From: Cytophagales bacterium | Lineage (GTDB): Bacteria; Bacteroidota; Bacteroidia; Cytophagales; 172606-1 | Assembly: GCA_030446715.1 (NCBI GenBank) | Contig: JAUJMU010000004.1 | Coordinates: 232,931-296,930 of the forward strand | Direction of reading: 5' to 3' | Length of the DNA: 64,000 bases | Shown here: positions 34,922 through 44,333 of the stretch, piece by piece | Position numbering within the stretch: position 1 is the stretch's first letter | Layout of the letters: every line of letters begins with the position of its first letter | Notes under the pieces: generated by a model | What the model saw: the letters and a program-made list of their open reading frames with translations, nothing else | Databases searched by the model: none | What the model was told of the DNA's origin: nothing | Made by a program: the position numbers and the translations under genes

Positions 34922-35893
34922 TTAGCTGCTTTGTTCTCCAACCGGCTTGAGGGCAAAGAAAGTATTGAATATATCGGCTGCTACTTCGTTGTTGCGGGCC
35001 TGAAACTGATCAATGTACTCGTGGAGGCCAAAGTCAAAAATTTCCTTTACGTCCACGAACTCGAACTCCGAACATAGTCTGCTCAGCTTTTTTTCGGCTG
35101 AGTTGCTGTAGCGGCTCGTGAGGGAGGTGCCGGAAATCTCGTACAGGGAAGTTTCTGCCTGACGCAGACAGTGAATCACGGAACGGGGAAACTTCTTATC
35201 CAGAAACAGGAATTCAACGATCTGCGTCGGATTGATCACGCCGTACGCCTGCCGGTACATGTTGTAGGCACTGGCCGATTTGAGCACGGCTGTCCAGTGC
35301 AGCAGATCAATCGGAGCGCCTACCGTGTTGGGGTCGGGCAGCAAAATAAAGTACTTGATGTCCACAAACCGGGATGTTTTGTCGGCCCGTTCCAGAAACC
35401 GGCCCACGCGGCCAAAGTGCCAGCCTTCATTCCGGGTAATCGTAGAATCCACGATGCCGAAAAACAGCTGGCTGCCCATTTTTACTTCCGTGTAGAAATC
35501 CTGCAGGTCGTTCAGATCGTGGTTGCGTTTGTCGGCCCGTTCCCTGACCTTCAGGTAAAACTGATTCAGGTGTTCCCACATTTCCCTCGAAATACTCTCC
35601 CGGATGGAACGGGCATTTTCCCGGGCGGCCCACAGGCAACTCAGAATGGAATTAGGGTTGCGGGTGTCAAAGGTAACGAACTGAACCACATGATCGCGGG
35701 TGGGCGCACCGTACAGTTGCCTGAAGCTCGCTTCTTCGGCCATGGTAATGATGATCGGTCCCCACTGCGGGGGCACCTCTGGCGGCAGGTCAAGGGCAAG
35801 GCTGAAGTTTACCCCCATGAACCGGGCGTAGTTCTCAGCCCGTTCAATGTAGCGGTTTACCCAATATGTTGAATTGGCTACTCGGGAAAGCAT
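34922..35893 (-). CDS. Alpha-E domain protein (DUF403)
   Basis: A 323-residue all-alpha protein beginning MLSRVANSTYWVNRYIERAEN, the DUF403/alpha-E signature. Other conserved parts are SCLWAARENARSIRESIS and FLERADKTSRFVDIKYF. It probably acts with the ATP-grasp protein upstream as part of a peptide-modifying or peptide-forming system of unknown product. The start is unambiguous. It lies in the same minus-strand run as Anbu. Confidence 0.93.
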   Translation of the reverse strand: MLSRVANSTYWVNRYIERAENYARFMGVNFSLALDLPPEVPPQWGPIIITMAEEASFRQLYGAPTRDHVVQFVTFDTRNPNSILSCLWAARENARSIRESISREMWEHLNQFYLKVRERADKRNHDLNDLQDFYTEVKMGSQLFFGIVDSTITRNEGWHFGRVGRFLERADKTSRFVDIKYFILLPDPNTVGAPIDLLHWTAVLKSASAYNMYRQAYGVINPTQIVEFLFLDKKFPRSVIHCLRQAETSLYEISGTSLTSRYSNSAEKKLSRLCSEFEFVDVKEIFDFGLHEYIDQFQARNNEVAADIFNTFFALKPVGEQSS

Positions 35894-36079
35894 AGTTAAT
35901 TACCAATGACTGATTATGAATATTGCTCCTGTTCAATTACGAATTATGAATCACGAATGACGGAAAGCGGATAGCCATCATGAAGAAAGGAAGCTGAGGG
36001 TTGGTAGCAAGGAAGTAAAATGAATCCTTCCCGCAACTGCCCGGCCATTCGTAATTCGTAACTGGTAACTCGTAATTAT

Positions 36080-37510
36080 TTAATACAGCACCCACGTGTC
36101 TTTGCTGCCGCCGCCCTGTGAGGAGTTGACCACCAGCGAACCCTTGCGCAAGGCAACTCTGGTAAGCCCGCCGGGAATCACCTCAATGTTTTCACCGTAC
36201 AGGATGTAAGGGCGAAGGTCAACGTGGCGGCCTTCAAAGTGGTGATCCACAATGGCAGGCACCCGCGACAGGGAAATGGTGGGCTGGGCAATGTAATTGC
36301 GCGGGTTCTGCCTGATCTTCATGCCGAACAGACGCTGCTGCGCCCGGGTAGATTTCGGACCGATCAGCATGCCGTAGCCACCCGCCTCGTTGGCTTCCTT
36401 CACCACCAGCTGGTCAATGTTGTCCAGCACATACTGGCGGTCCTCTTCCTCCCAGCACATGTAGGTGCGTACGTTGGGGATAACCGGCTCCTCGTCCAGA
36501 TAATACTTGATGATGCGAGGCACATAGGCATAAATCACCTTATCGTCGGCAACGCCCGTGCCGGGAGCATTCGCCAGCGCCACGCGGCCTTTTTTGTATA
36601 CGTCAAACAGGCCCGGTATACCCAGCATCGAATCCGGCCGGAACACTTTAGGATCAAGAAAACTGTCATCGATGCGCCGGTAGATGGTATCAACGATCTG
36701 GAAACCTTTGGTGGTGCGCATCTTCACAAACCCGTCGTGTACCACCAGGTCGCGGTTTTCGACCAGTTCGACGCCCATTTGCTGCGCCAGGTATGAATGT
36801 TCAAAGTAGGCCGAGTTATAAATGCCCGGCGTGAGGACCACTACCGTCGGTGAAGGGTTCGCCGAAATGTGACGCAGCATTTCCAGCAGCCGCACCGGGT
36901 AGTTGGATACCGGCTGCACGCGCATCTGCTCAAATACCTCCGGAAAAGTGCGTTTGGAAATTTCCCGGTTTTCGAGCATATAAGACACACCCGACGGGCA
37001 GCGCAGATTGTCTTCCAGCACCATAAAAGTACCGCTGTCGTCGCGGATCAGGTCGGTGCCCGTTATATGACACCAGATGCCTTTGGGCGGTTTGAGCCCC
37101 ATGCAGGGCAGCAAAAAGCATTGGCAGGATTCTACCAGTGCCCGGGGCACAATGCCGTCCTTCAGGATCTTCTGGTCATTGTATACATCGTGGAGGAACA
37201 GGTTCAGGGCAGTAATGCGCTGCCTGAGCCCATCCTGGAGGCGTTTCCACTCCTGCCCTTCAATTACCCTTGGCACGATGTCAATGGGCATGATCCGTTC
37301 CGTGCCCGCCCCGTCGCTGTATACATTGAAGGTGATGCCCATCTGCATCAGGGCCCGTTCCGCCGCATGCTGCCGGTTAAGTAATTCATCTTTAGGGAGT
37401 TCTTCTACCCGTTTCCGGATTGCCTGCCAGGCAGGACGGACATTTCCCTGTTCATCGAACATTTCATCGAAAAAACCATCCGTTTTATAGTGATCAAACG
37501 TAAAAGCCAT
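36080..37510 (-). CDS. Circularly permuted ATP-grasp type 2 protein (DUF404/DUF407)
   Basis: A 476-residue ligase-like enzyme. It reads SYDEMFDEQG-like at the N-terminus as DGFFDEMFDEQGNVRPAW and continues LNLFLHDVYND, YMLENREISKRTFPEVF and a C-terminal ELVENRDLVVHDGFVKMRTTKG, DKVIYAYVPRIIKYYL and IAQPTISLSRVPAIVD. ATP-grasp enzymes join an acyl phosphate to an amine, so it would make an amide or peptide bond. It is the first gene of the Anbu run. The start at 37510 gives the full domain. Confidence 0.93.
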   Translation of the reverse strand: MAFTFDHYKTDGFFDEMFDEQGNVRPAWQAIRKRVEELPKDELLNRQHAAERALMQMGITFNVYSDGAGTERIMPIDIVPRVIEGQEWKRLQDGLRQRITALNLFLHDVYNDQKILKDGIVPRALVESCQCFLLPCMGLKPPKGIWCHITGTDLIRDDSGTFMVLEDNLRCPSGVSYMLENREISKRTFPEVFEQMRVQPVSNYPVRLLEMLRHISANPSPTVVVLTPGIYNSAYFEHSYLAQQMGVELVENRDLVVHDGFVKMRTTKGFQIVDTIYRRIDDSFLDPKVFRPDSMLGIPGLFDVYKKGRVALANAPGTGVADDKVIYAYVPRIIKYYLDEEPVIPNVRTYMCWEEEDRQYVLDNIDQLVVKEANEAGGYGMLIGPKSTRAQQRLFGMKIRQNPRNYIAQPTISLSRVPAIVDHHFEGRHVDLRPYILYGENIEVIPGGLTRVALRKGSLVVNSSQGGGSKDTWVLY

Positions 37511-37752
37511 AGGTTTTTTTTAGTGCGGGCATTTTCGCGCGGAGCCGGAAATATGATTAAATGAGAAGGTCAAGTTTACCGATTATTTGGGATAAAGGCT
37601 AGATACTAAAATTTTATTCTCCAATCATTCACTCCTGCCAATCCTGACGGTTCACTGAAAGTGGTAATATCCTGACGCCGGGCCGTACAGAAACTTTTGA
37701 GGGCCGGAGCATTTTTGCCTTGCCTTACAAAAATTGCCTGCTTCCGGAAACA

Positions 37753-37760
37753 TAAATTTG
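37753..37760 (+). promoter_or_regulatory. Possible -7 box (TAAATTTG) for the lipid kinase gene
   Basis: TAAATTTG fits the Bacteroidetes TAnnTTTG element 47 bases before the ATG. The nearest upstream TTG (37734-37736) is at 16 bases, shorter than the usual 19-21, so the match is partial. The rest of 37511-37806 has no gene. Confidence 0.3.
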
Positions 37761-37806
37761 CTTTTGATCAGGCACACTGCCAAATTAGAACTCAACCGAC
37801 AGAAGT

Positions 37807-38703
37807 ATGCCACCGCGAAAATTATTATTTGTGATCAATCCCATCTCGGGCGGAATTGATAAGGACGATCTTTGCACCCAGATTGAAGCGTTTTGCGCCA
37901 GAAAGGGGGCTGATTGCCATTTTTTTTATACCACGGGTGAGGACGATGAACGTCAGATCTGGGACCTGCACAATAAAATTCAGCCGGATGCCATTGTGGC
38001 GGTGGGTGGCGATGGTACAGTCAACCTCGTTGGCACGATGCTGATTGGCAAGGAAACGCCCCTGGGCATAATTCCCCTGGGCTCCGGCAACGGCCTTTCC
38101 AAAGATCTCAACATTCCGCAGGAATTTGAGGATGCCCTTGAAGTGCTACCTGACTTCCATATCCGGGCCATTGACACCCTCGAAATCAACGGCAGGCCCT
38201 CCCTGCACCTGGGCGACCTTGGCTTCAACGCATTGATCGTAAAGCGATTTTCGGAAGGCGATACCCGTGGTCCGGCGGCTTATGCGTGGCACGTGGCCAA
38301 GGAGTACGTGGGTTACCAGCCGCGGGAGTACGAAGTGTGGACGGATACGGAGCATTTTCGGGGAAATGCCTTTATGGTGGCCATTGCCAATGCCAATGCT
38401 TTCGGCTCCAATGCCATGATCAATCCGGTGGGTATCCTCGACGACGGACTTTTTGAGATTTGTATTCTGGAAGAATTTCCCAAACTGGAAGGTATTTCGA
38501 TTCTCTACCAGTTGTTCAACGGGGAAATCAATCATTCACTCCGGTCGCGTATTCTACAGTGCCGGCACGCCACCATCTGGAATCCGGAGGGAGAGTTTCT
38601 GCAGATTGACGGGGAGATTATTGACTCGCCCGAGAAAGTAGAGGTGATCATCAAGCCCGGAAGCCTGCGGATCATTTTGCCGGTACCGTCATCATCCGGA
38701 TAG
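37807..38703 (+). CDS. Diacylglycerol/lipid kinase family protein (298 aa)
   Basis: YegS/DgkB-type kinase: N-terminal KLLFVINPISGG, nucleotide-binding DAIVAVGGDGTVNLV (GGDGTVN near 64-70), IPLGSGNGLSKDLNIP (near 84-99), and DGLFEICILEEFP and LQIDGEII near the end. It phosphorylates a lipid or sphingoid base with ATP. Which lipid cannot be said. It stands alone, with a terminator-like hairpin about 65 bases after the stop. Confidence 0.92.
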   Translation: MPPRKLLFVINPISGGIDKDDLCTQIEAFCARKGADCHFFYTTGEDDERQIWDLHNKIQPDAIVAVGGDGTVNLVGTMLIGKETPLGIIPLGSGNGLSKDLNIPQEFEDALEVLPDFHIRAIDTLEINGRPSLHLGDLGFNALIVKRFSEGDTRGPAAYAWHVAKEYVGYQPREYEVWTDTEHFRGNAFMVAIANANAFGSNAMINPVGILDDGLFEICILEEFPKLEGISILYQLFNGEINHSLRSRILQCRHATIWNPEGEFLQIDGEIIDSPEKVEVIIKPGSLRIILPVPSSSG

Positions 38704-38762
38704 CATCCCCTGACGCAAGTGCCCCAGCAGCAGTATCCATAAATATCTTACCTGCCCCAAAA

Positions 38763-38796
38763 CAAAAAAGGTTGCAACAGTGTCGCAACCCTTTTC
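38763..38796 (+). terminator. Terminator hairpin after the lipid kinase gene
   Basis: AAAGGTTGC / GCAACCCTTT stem (38767-38775 with 38785-38794) around a nine-base loop, flanked by A and T tracts on both strands. It could serve both the kinase gene and the convergent glycosylase gene. The following stretch to 38985 is A/T-rich and empty. Confidence 0.65.
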
Positions 38797-38985
38797 CACT
38801 AAAATACGAGCAACCTAAAAAGATATTTTAATGCCGGTCAAGGCATAGAACTTCTGTGACAGGCAATAAAAACGGAATAAAATTTTATCCCGGCCTTTAT
38901 AGTAAAAAAAGTGTTTGAATCACTTTTCAACTCAGTATACGGGCACTTTTTGATATTGGTTACAAATTTGTAAAAAAAATCTCAA

Positions 38986-39621
38986 TTACTTTACACCTGA
39001 AATATTCTTTACCGGAAAACTTACATAGCGGTTGTCCCTTATATAGAACCGGTAAGGCAGATCAGTCCCCTGGGTAATACCGATCCGGGTGGTGGTAACC
39101 ATCGGGAACACCGGTACCGGACTGCCAAAGGCCCCGGCGGGCAGTACAAACAACGGGCTTTCCAGCAGACTGATTCCGTTCATGGCCTTCGAAATGCCCA
39201 TTGCCTGCACCAGCCGTCCGGGACCCCGGCAAAGATCAGTCAGCTTGTCGGTGCCGCGCCGGCGCTGCATCAGCAGGGTGCCTTCCAGCGGCTGGAGTGA
39301 CCGGATCAGCACCGCCTCTCCTACTCCCTCCGGTGCCGTAACCACATTCACGCAATGGTGCAGACCATATATCTGGTACACATACGCGTGGCCGGGCGGC
39401 CCGAACATCACTCCGTTGCGGTTGGTCTTGCGGCGGTAAGCGTGGCAGGCCGGGTCGCCCCACAGGTAAGCTTCAGTTTCGGTAATCCGGCCGATGGTGG
39501 TGCCTTCCGCACTTTCGTGCACCAGGCAGGTGCCCAGCAGGTTCCGGGCGACACTCAGGGTATCCTGCTGGTAAAATTGGAGTGGCAAGGGAGACATGGA
39601 GAGTTGTAAGTCCAGAGTCAT
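38986..39621 (-). CDS. 3-methyladenine DNA glycosylase (AAG/MPG family)
   Basis: A 211-residue base-excision repair enzyme that removes alkylated purines. Family marks: [13 protein letters not shown], then [19 protein letters not shown] (catalytic Glu in TEAY; near 47), [34 protein letters not shown] and [14 protein letters not shown]. Length is normal. The first Met in frame gives [14 protein letters not shown], and a start at the internal Met is also plausible. Confidence 0.93.
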   Translation of the reverse strand: MTLDLQLSMSPLPLQFYQQDTLSVARNLLGTCLVHESAEGTTIGRITETEAYLWGDPACHAYRRKTNRNGVMFGPPGHAYVYQIYGLHHCVNVVTAPEGVGEAVLIRSLQPLEGTLLMQRRRGTDKLTDLCRGPGRLVQAMGISKAMNGISLLESPLFVLPAGAFGSPVPVFPMVTTTRIGITQGTDLPYRFYIRDNRYVSFPVKNISGVK

Positions 39622-39650
39622 AAGTCGTCAGTCGTAAGTGATGATTGAGA

Positions 39651-39677
39651 AGAGACGCCATGCATGGCGTCTGTACA
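39651..39677. repeat. GACGCCATGCATGGCGTC palindromic repeat, copy 3
   Basis: Palindrome 39654-39671 with AGA before and TGTAC after. It forms an inverted pair with copy 4, 210 bp away. The area 39605-39700 also has CAGTCGTAAGT words in tandem. Confidence 0.75.
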
Positions 39678-39878
39678 AGTCAGTCGTAAGGGCAGAGTCG
39701 GGAGTTGGCAGTGGGGAACAGGGCTGGAACCGGGCGGGGCTTCCGGCGTGAGAGAATGGCATGGCTGGCTATATTTTTTTACAAGTGATTTTTTATAAGT
39801 GATCCAATCCCACTCCGGCGGTTTGAACGGGTACGGCGATGATTGTGTTTACTAAATTTACGCCACCCTTACCATTCG

Positions 39879-39906
39879 GTACAGACGCAATGCATTGCGT
39901 CTCTTC
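39879..39906. repeat. GACGCAATGCATTGCGTC palindromic repeat, copy 4 (variant)
   Basis: Palindrome 39884-39901. Compared with the others, both arms changed (CC to CA on the left, GG to TG on the right), so base pairing is kept. Orientation is inverted relative to copy 3. It lies just upstream of the DUF4159 gene. Confidence 0.75.
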
Positions 39907-39922
39907 TAACTTACCACTCCCT

Positions 39923-40549
39923 ATGCCCGCTCCCCGCAAGTTTACCTTTACCCGAATTCAGTACGCCTCCGGCGACTGGGACACCGACCAGCGGATGCCG
40001 TCCAATATCCTGAACTCCCTGATCGAATACACCACACTCGAAGTAAACACGCAGGAGAAAATTGTCTCCTTGTCCGGCAATGACCTGTTTGCGTCTCCCT
40101 TCTGCTACCTGAGCGGCCACAAGCTGGTCCAGTTCAACGGCCGGGAAAAGGAAAATTTTAAGAATTACGTAGAAAATGGCGGCTTTGTGTTCGCAGACGA
40201 CTGCAACCACGACATCGACGGCCTTTTCGCCAAATCCTTCGAGGCCCAGATGGCGGCTTTGTTTGGCCCCAAAGCCCTGCAGAAGATTCCCGATAACCAC
40301 GACCTCTACCACAGTTTCTTCAAATTTGAGAAGGGACCGCCCACCACCTCCTTTGAACTGAACGGCTGGGGGGACGATCTGGTACACGATTACCTGAAGG
40401 CAATCTTCATCAATGGCCGCATGGCCGTGCTGTACAGCAACAAAGACTACGGCTGCGAATGGGATTACGATTTCCGCAACAAACGGTGGCTGGCTGAGGA
40501 CAATACCAAATTCGGGGTCAACATCATCCTGTACGCCCTCACCGTGTGA
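39923..40549 (+). CDS. DUF4159 domain protein (208 aa)
   Basis: Begins at 39923 (MPAPRKFTFTRIQYASGDWDTD), followed by the DUF4159 pattern: PFCYLSGHKLVQFNGREKENFKNYVENGGFVFADDCN, then KIPDNHDLYHSFFKFEKGPP and a final GRMAVLYSNKDYGCEWDYD. DUF4159 resembles a flavodoxin/glutamine-amidotransferase-like fold and occurs in Bacteroidetes beside peptidase and MoxR gene groups. No such neighbours are here. No signal peptide. Function unknown. Confidence 0.8.
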   Translation: MPAPRKFTFTRIQYASGDWDTDQRMPSNILNSLIEYTTLEVNTQEKIVSLSGNDLFASPFCYLSGHKLVQFNGREKENFKNYVENGGFVFADDCNHDIDGLFAKSFEAQMAALFGPKALQKIPDNHDLYHSFFKFEKGPPTTSFELNGWGDDLVHDYLKAIFINGRMAVLYSNKDYGCEWDYDFRNKRWLAEDNTKFGVNIILYALTV

Positions 40550-40610
40550 ATTATTTCCTTTTCTGTGGATTTATTCCATATTGCCTTCCATCCATCCTCC
40601 CCTGCCTGCT

Positions 40611-41651
40611 ATGCCCAGCCAGACCTTCACCCGCCGCGGTTTCCTGAAAGCCGGCTGCACACTTGCCGCCTGCTCTGCTTTGCCTCCCGCAGTTCGTGCT
40701 TCCGTGCCGGCCGCAGCTTCCATCATGACTGTGACCGGAGCCATAAAACCCGGGGCCCTGGGCATCACCCTGCCTCACGAACACGTAATGGTGGATTTTA
40801 TCGGCGCAGAAGGCGTGAGCCGGGACCGGTACAATGCGGAGGAGGTGTTTAACGTAGCCCTGCCCTATCTGGTGCAACTGCGCCGGTCGGGCTGCCGGAG
40901 TTTATTCGAATGTACGCCTGCCTGGCTCGGCCGTGATGCCGCCCTGCTGCAACGGCTGTCCAAAGCCAGCGGCCTGCAGATGATTACCAATACCGGGTAT
41001 TACAGCGCCGTGGGGGGTAAATACCTGCCGCCGCATGCTTACACCGAACCGGCGGAAGCGTTGGCAGAGAGGTGGGTGAAAGAGTGGCAGGACGGAATTG
41101 ACGGCACCGGCATCCGGCCCGGCTTCGTGAAAATCAGCGTGGACGGGGCTCCTTTAAAGGATTATAACCAGAAAATCGTGAAGGCGGCAGCCCTTTGCCA
41201 CCTGAGGAGCGGCCTCACCGTTGCCGCTCACACTGGCAACGGTGCCGCGGCACTGGAAGAAATCCGGATCATGCGGGAAAACGGCGTACACGGCAGCGCT
41301 TTTGTGTGGGTACACGCCCAGAATGAAAAGGATCCGAAAATTCATATGGAAGCGATACGGCTGGGCGCATGGGTGGAGTTTGACGGGTTGAATGACCAGA
41401 ATGCGGGCGACTACGCGGCGGTACTTCAGGCCATGAAAACGGCCGGGCACCTGAACCGGATTCTGGTCTCGCACGATGCCGGCTGGTACCACGTGGGCGA
41501 ACAAGGCGGCGGCAATTACCGGGCCTACAATACGGTTTTTGAAAAATTACTGCCCGCGCTGAAAAAAGCCGGCTTTACGGCCCGGGAGACCGACCAGTTG
41601 CTCCTTGTCAATCCGCGCGAAGCCTTCTCCATCCGGGTCCGGAAAGTGTAG
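40611..41651 (+). CDS. Phosphotriesterase-family metal hydrolase, Tat-exported
   Basis: Start at 40611 (MPSQTFTRRGFLKAGCTL); the twin-arginine signal RRGFLKAG is clear. A TIM-barrel amidohydrolase follows with ligand motifs LPHEHVMVDF (His-x-His), the carboxylated Lys in PGFVKISVDG, His in TVAAHTGNG and in FVWVHAQN, and Asp in VSHDAGWY. All five canonical metal-binding residues are present. It would hydrolyse a lactone, ester or phosphotriester in the periplasm. The natural substrate is not known. Confidence 0.9.
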   Translation: MPSQTFTRRGFLKAGCTLAACSALPPAVRASVPAAASIMTVTGAIKPGALGITLPHEHVMVDFIGAEGVSRDRYNAEEVFNVALPYLVQLRRSGCRSLFECTPAWLGRDAALLQRLSKASGLQMITNTGYYSAVGGKYLPPHAYTEPAEALAERWVKEWQDGIDGTGIRPGFVKISVDGAPLKDYNQKIVKAAALCHLRSGLTVAAHTGNGAAALEEIRIMRENGVHGSAFVWVHAQNEKDPKIHMEAIRLGAWVEFDGLNDQNAGDYAAVLQAMKTAGHLNRILVSHDAGWYHVGEQGGGNYRAYNTVFEKLLPALKKAGFTARETDQLLLVNPREAFSIRVRKV

Positions 41652-41777
41652 TTTATTGTGCCGGGACGGCACCTGGCTGCTTCAGTTGCTCCCATTCCTG
41701 ATTATATTGCCGGCCGGGTGACCGGGCCTCGCCGGGCAACCGTCACTTTTCAGCAGAAAGCAATGATTTTCCCAATA

Positions 41778-42569
41778 ATGGCAGCATTTCAGAATAAAAA
41801 AGTGCTGGTTACCGGGGCCGGCACGGGAATCGGGTTCGGCCTTTGCCGCAAATTTGCGGAAGCCGGTGCCCTGGTTGCCCTCAACGACGTAAATCCCGGA
41901 TTGGCTGCCGAAGCGGCCCTTGCCATCAACAATGAGATAGGCACCGTCCGCGTGCATGCCTGCCCCTTCGACGTTGCTGATGTACCCGGACTCCGGGCAG
42001 CAGTCAAAACCTTCACCGGCAGCTTTGGCGGCCTTGATGTGGCCGTTGCCAATGCCGGTATTACCAATTACGGTGATTTCCTCACGTATACGCCGGAGGA
42101 TTTTGATCGCCTGACTGCCGTCAATCTGAAAGGAAGCTATTTTACCGCCCAGTCCGCTGCCCTTGCCATGATCAGCGTAAATCAGCCCGGCCGGATCATT
42201 TTTCTCTCTTCCGTAACGGGAGTGCAGGCCCACCGCAACCTGAGTGCCTACGGTGTCACCAAGGCTGGTATCCGCATGATGGCCAGGGCGCTGGCCCTCG
42301 AGCTGGGGCCAAGAGCCATTACGGTCAATGCCGTGGCGGCTGGTGCCACCATCACCGAAAGAACACTGCAGGACGACCCGGATTACGAACGGAACTGGAA
42401 TGGAGTAGCACCCAACCGCCGCACCGCTACCGTGGATGACATTGCGGCGGCAGTGTTGTTTCTGGCTTCGCCCGAAGCACGGCACATTACCGGCGAAACC
42501 CTGATCGTGGACGGCGGCTGGACAATTTACAGTCCGCTGCCTGCCAACCATCCTCAGGTGCCCGATTGA
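41778..42569 (+). CDS. SDR-family oxidoreductase (263 aa)
   Basis: Short-chain dehydrogenase/reductase. Start at 41778 (MAAFQNKKVLVTGAGTGIG). The cofactor motif TGAGTGIG follows at about 11-18, NAGI near 95, catalytic Ser near 144 (LSSVTG), and YGVTKAG (Tyr and Lys, near 157-161). The C-terminal SPEARHITGETLIVDGGW is typical. It reduces or oxidises a carbonyl with NAD(P)H. The substrate is unknown. It lies 126 bases after the phosphotriesterase gene in the same direction, possibly the same transcript. Confidence 0.9.
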   Translation: MAAFQNKKVLVTGAGTGIGFGLCRKFAEAGALVALNDVNPGLAAEAALAINNEIGTVRVHACPFDVADVPGLRAAVKTFTGSFGGLDVAVANAGITNYGDFLTYTPEDFDRLTAVNLKGSYFTAQSAALAMISVNQPGRIIFLSSVTGVQAHRNLSAYGVTKAGIRMMARALALELGPRAITVNAVAAGATITERTLQDDPDYERNWNGVAPNRRTATVDDIAAAVLFLASPEARHITGETLIVDGGWTIYSPLPANHPQVPD

Positions 42570-43325
42570 AAAGCGCAGTAGAAAGCCCCGGCAGTCCCCG
42601 GAAAAACCTGAACAGCCAAGAGCTGATCAGCAGGACTGGCTGCAGCCTGCTCCATGACTTCACGCCGTCTGGCCCGGGGGTCGGCAGGCCTGGCAAGATG
42701 GCCACCGGGAAGTAAACCCGGAGGGAGGAAGCTTTTCTTTTGCCCGGACGTTTTTGGTTCTTTTGTGGCAATACCGGTCCCCGGGAGATCAGCGTTGCTG
42801 ACAGGAACAAATCTTTCTTTGAGCAAAGAATTCTTTAAAGTAGATCCTGACCTAAAACTGAGAGTTGGCCGGGATTTGGATTTTCTGGAATCTGATAACG
42901 GTAACAGCTGTGAAAAATCGACCCTGAGAAAATCCGTAAACTTAAAATAATTCAAAAACAAGAATTAAACTGGCCTGACGGGATTTTTTCCGGAAAATGG
43001 GTGCCTGAAGGAGGGCCAGTTTATCAAGTTAAAAAAATAAACCGAAAAACAAAACTTTTGCCTCCATATCTTTGTATGAGGTAGGGAGGTTGCTGAATGG
43101 GCTAATCTTCTGATTTTAAGCAAACATCTGGCAGCCTGACCTCAGATTCTATCCTTGTCAGAAACGGCAAAATAATCCGGCAACCTTAAAAATACGGGCA
43201 ATTCCACTATCACCGCATGGATACTCCGGTAGCGGATTAACAATTTTGCGCTTTACCTGAAAGGGTAAACAGTATACATACAACCATTTAGACACTGAAT
43301 AAATAAAAAAATTTAATTTTTTACG
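42570..43325. other. Long intergenic region upstream of the sigma factor gene
   Basis: About 750 bp without a recognisable gene. A 98-codon open frame at 42654-42950 has no family features. A TATCTTTG box at 43067-43074 fits a Bacteroidetes -7 element. The last 100 bases are A/T-rich. Possibly it holds a long untranslated leader for the sigma gene. Confidence 0.5.
43067..43074 (+). promoter_or_regulatory. Possible -7 box (TATCTTTG) for rpoD
   Basis: Exact match to TAnnTTTG, about 250 bases before the sigma factor ATG. No well-placed TTG -33 element is seen. Weak on its own. Confidence 0.35.
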
Positions 43326-44197
43326 ATGAGACAATTAAAGATCACCCATCAGATTACCAACCGCGACAGCTCTACGGTAGAGAAGTACTTCAATGAAATC
43401 TCTAAAGAGAGTTTGCTGACGGCTCAGGAAGAGGTGGACCTGGCCCGGCGGATCAGGCAGGGAGATCAGAAGGCGCTGGAGCGGCTGGTAAGGGCCAATC
43501 TGCGCTTTGTCGTATCGGTAGCCAAGCAGTACCACCACGGCTCCATGCCGCTCAACGATCTGATCAACGAGGGCAACGTGGGGCTGATCAAGGCTGCCAA
43601 AATGTTTGACGAGACGAAAGGCTTCAAGTTCATCTCCTACGCCGTCTGGTGGATCAGGCAATCCATCATGGAGGCCCTCAACGAGCACTCGCGCATTGTC
43701 AGGATTCCGTCCAACAAGATCGGGGGCTTTCCAAGATCTCCCAGGCTGTGTCCAGAATTGAGCAGCGCTTTGAACGCGAGCCCACCCACGATGAGCTGGC
43801 CGAGTATCTGGGCGTGAAGGTGGAAGACATCAAGAGTGCCAACACGGCCGCCATCCGCCAGTCTTCCCTCGATGCGCCCATCGGCGAAGAGGAAGACGGA
43901 ACCATGTACGACGTGCTGCAAAGCCAGGATGCCAATACAACTGATTCGTTGCTGGCAGATAAAGACTCACTGAAAACCGAACTGGACCGGCTGCTGGCCA
44001 GCCTGCTGTCGGACCGGGAGCAGGAAGTGCTGAAGCGTTTCTTCGGCATCGGCTGCGATTACAGCCTTTCGCTGGACGACATTGCCGAAGACCTCGGCCT
44101 CACCCGCGAACGGGCAAGACAAATCAAGGAAGGCGCATTGAAGAAACTGAGGGCCAACTTTGGTGCTATGAAGCTGCTGCAGCCTTATCTGTTGTAA
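43326..44197 (+). CDS. rpoD: Primary sigma factor, frame break near 43730
   Basis: Short (about 290 aa) Bacteroidetes-type housekeeping sigma-70. It starts MRQLKITHQITNRDSSTVEKYF, followed by region 2 (RANLRFVVSVAKQY, INEGNVGLIKAAKMFDE, KFISYAVWWIRQSIM) and region 3 (IVRIPSNKIGG). Homology then moves to another frame: one base missing in GGGGGCTTTCC near 43730 turns LSKISQ into FPRSPR. The second frame carries SKISQAVSRIEQRFER and region 4 (GLTRERARQIKEGALKKLR). Because rpoD is essential, the break is almost certainly a sequence error. A terminator follows. Confidence 0.92.
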
Positions 44198-44295
44198 CAG
44201 GGAACTGTTAACTTTTAGCTGCTGAGCGGTTGGCTTTCTGCTCAGCAATGATCCATACCAATTCAATAACCGGGGGATTTTCCGGTTATCACCGG

Positions 44296-44333
44296 AGACC
44301 ACGGAAGACTTCAGGCTTCTGTGGTCTTTTTTA
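44296..44333 (+). terminator. Rho-independent terminator of rpoD
   Basis: Stem AGACCACGGAAG with CTTCTGTGGTCT (one mismatch), then TTTTTTATT. It lies about 100 bases after the stop, in a 360 bp gap with no other feature. Confidence 0.85.

Noticed and set aside
42654-42950. 98-codon open frame upstream of rpoD
   Set aside because: No ribosome-binding context, low-complexity Arg/Gly/Pro content and no recognisable domain. Treated as empty sequence.
43649-44197. Second separate sigma-like gene overlapping rpoD
   Set aside because: Its N-terminal part is out of frame with homology and its true content begins exactly where the first frame loses homology. It is one rpoD with a base missing.
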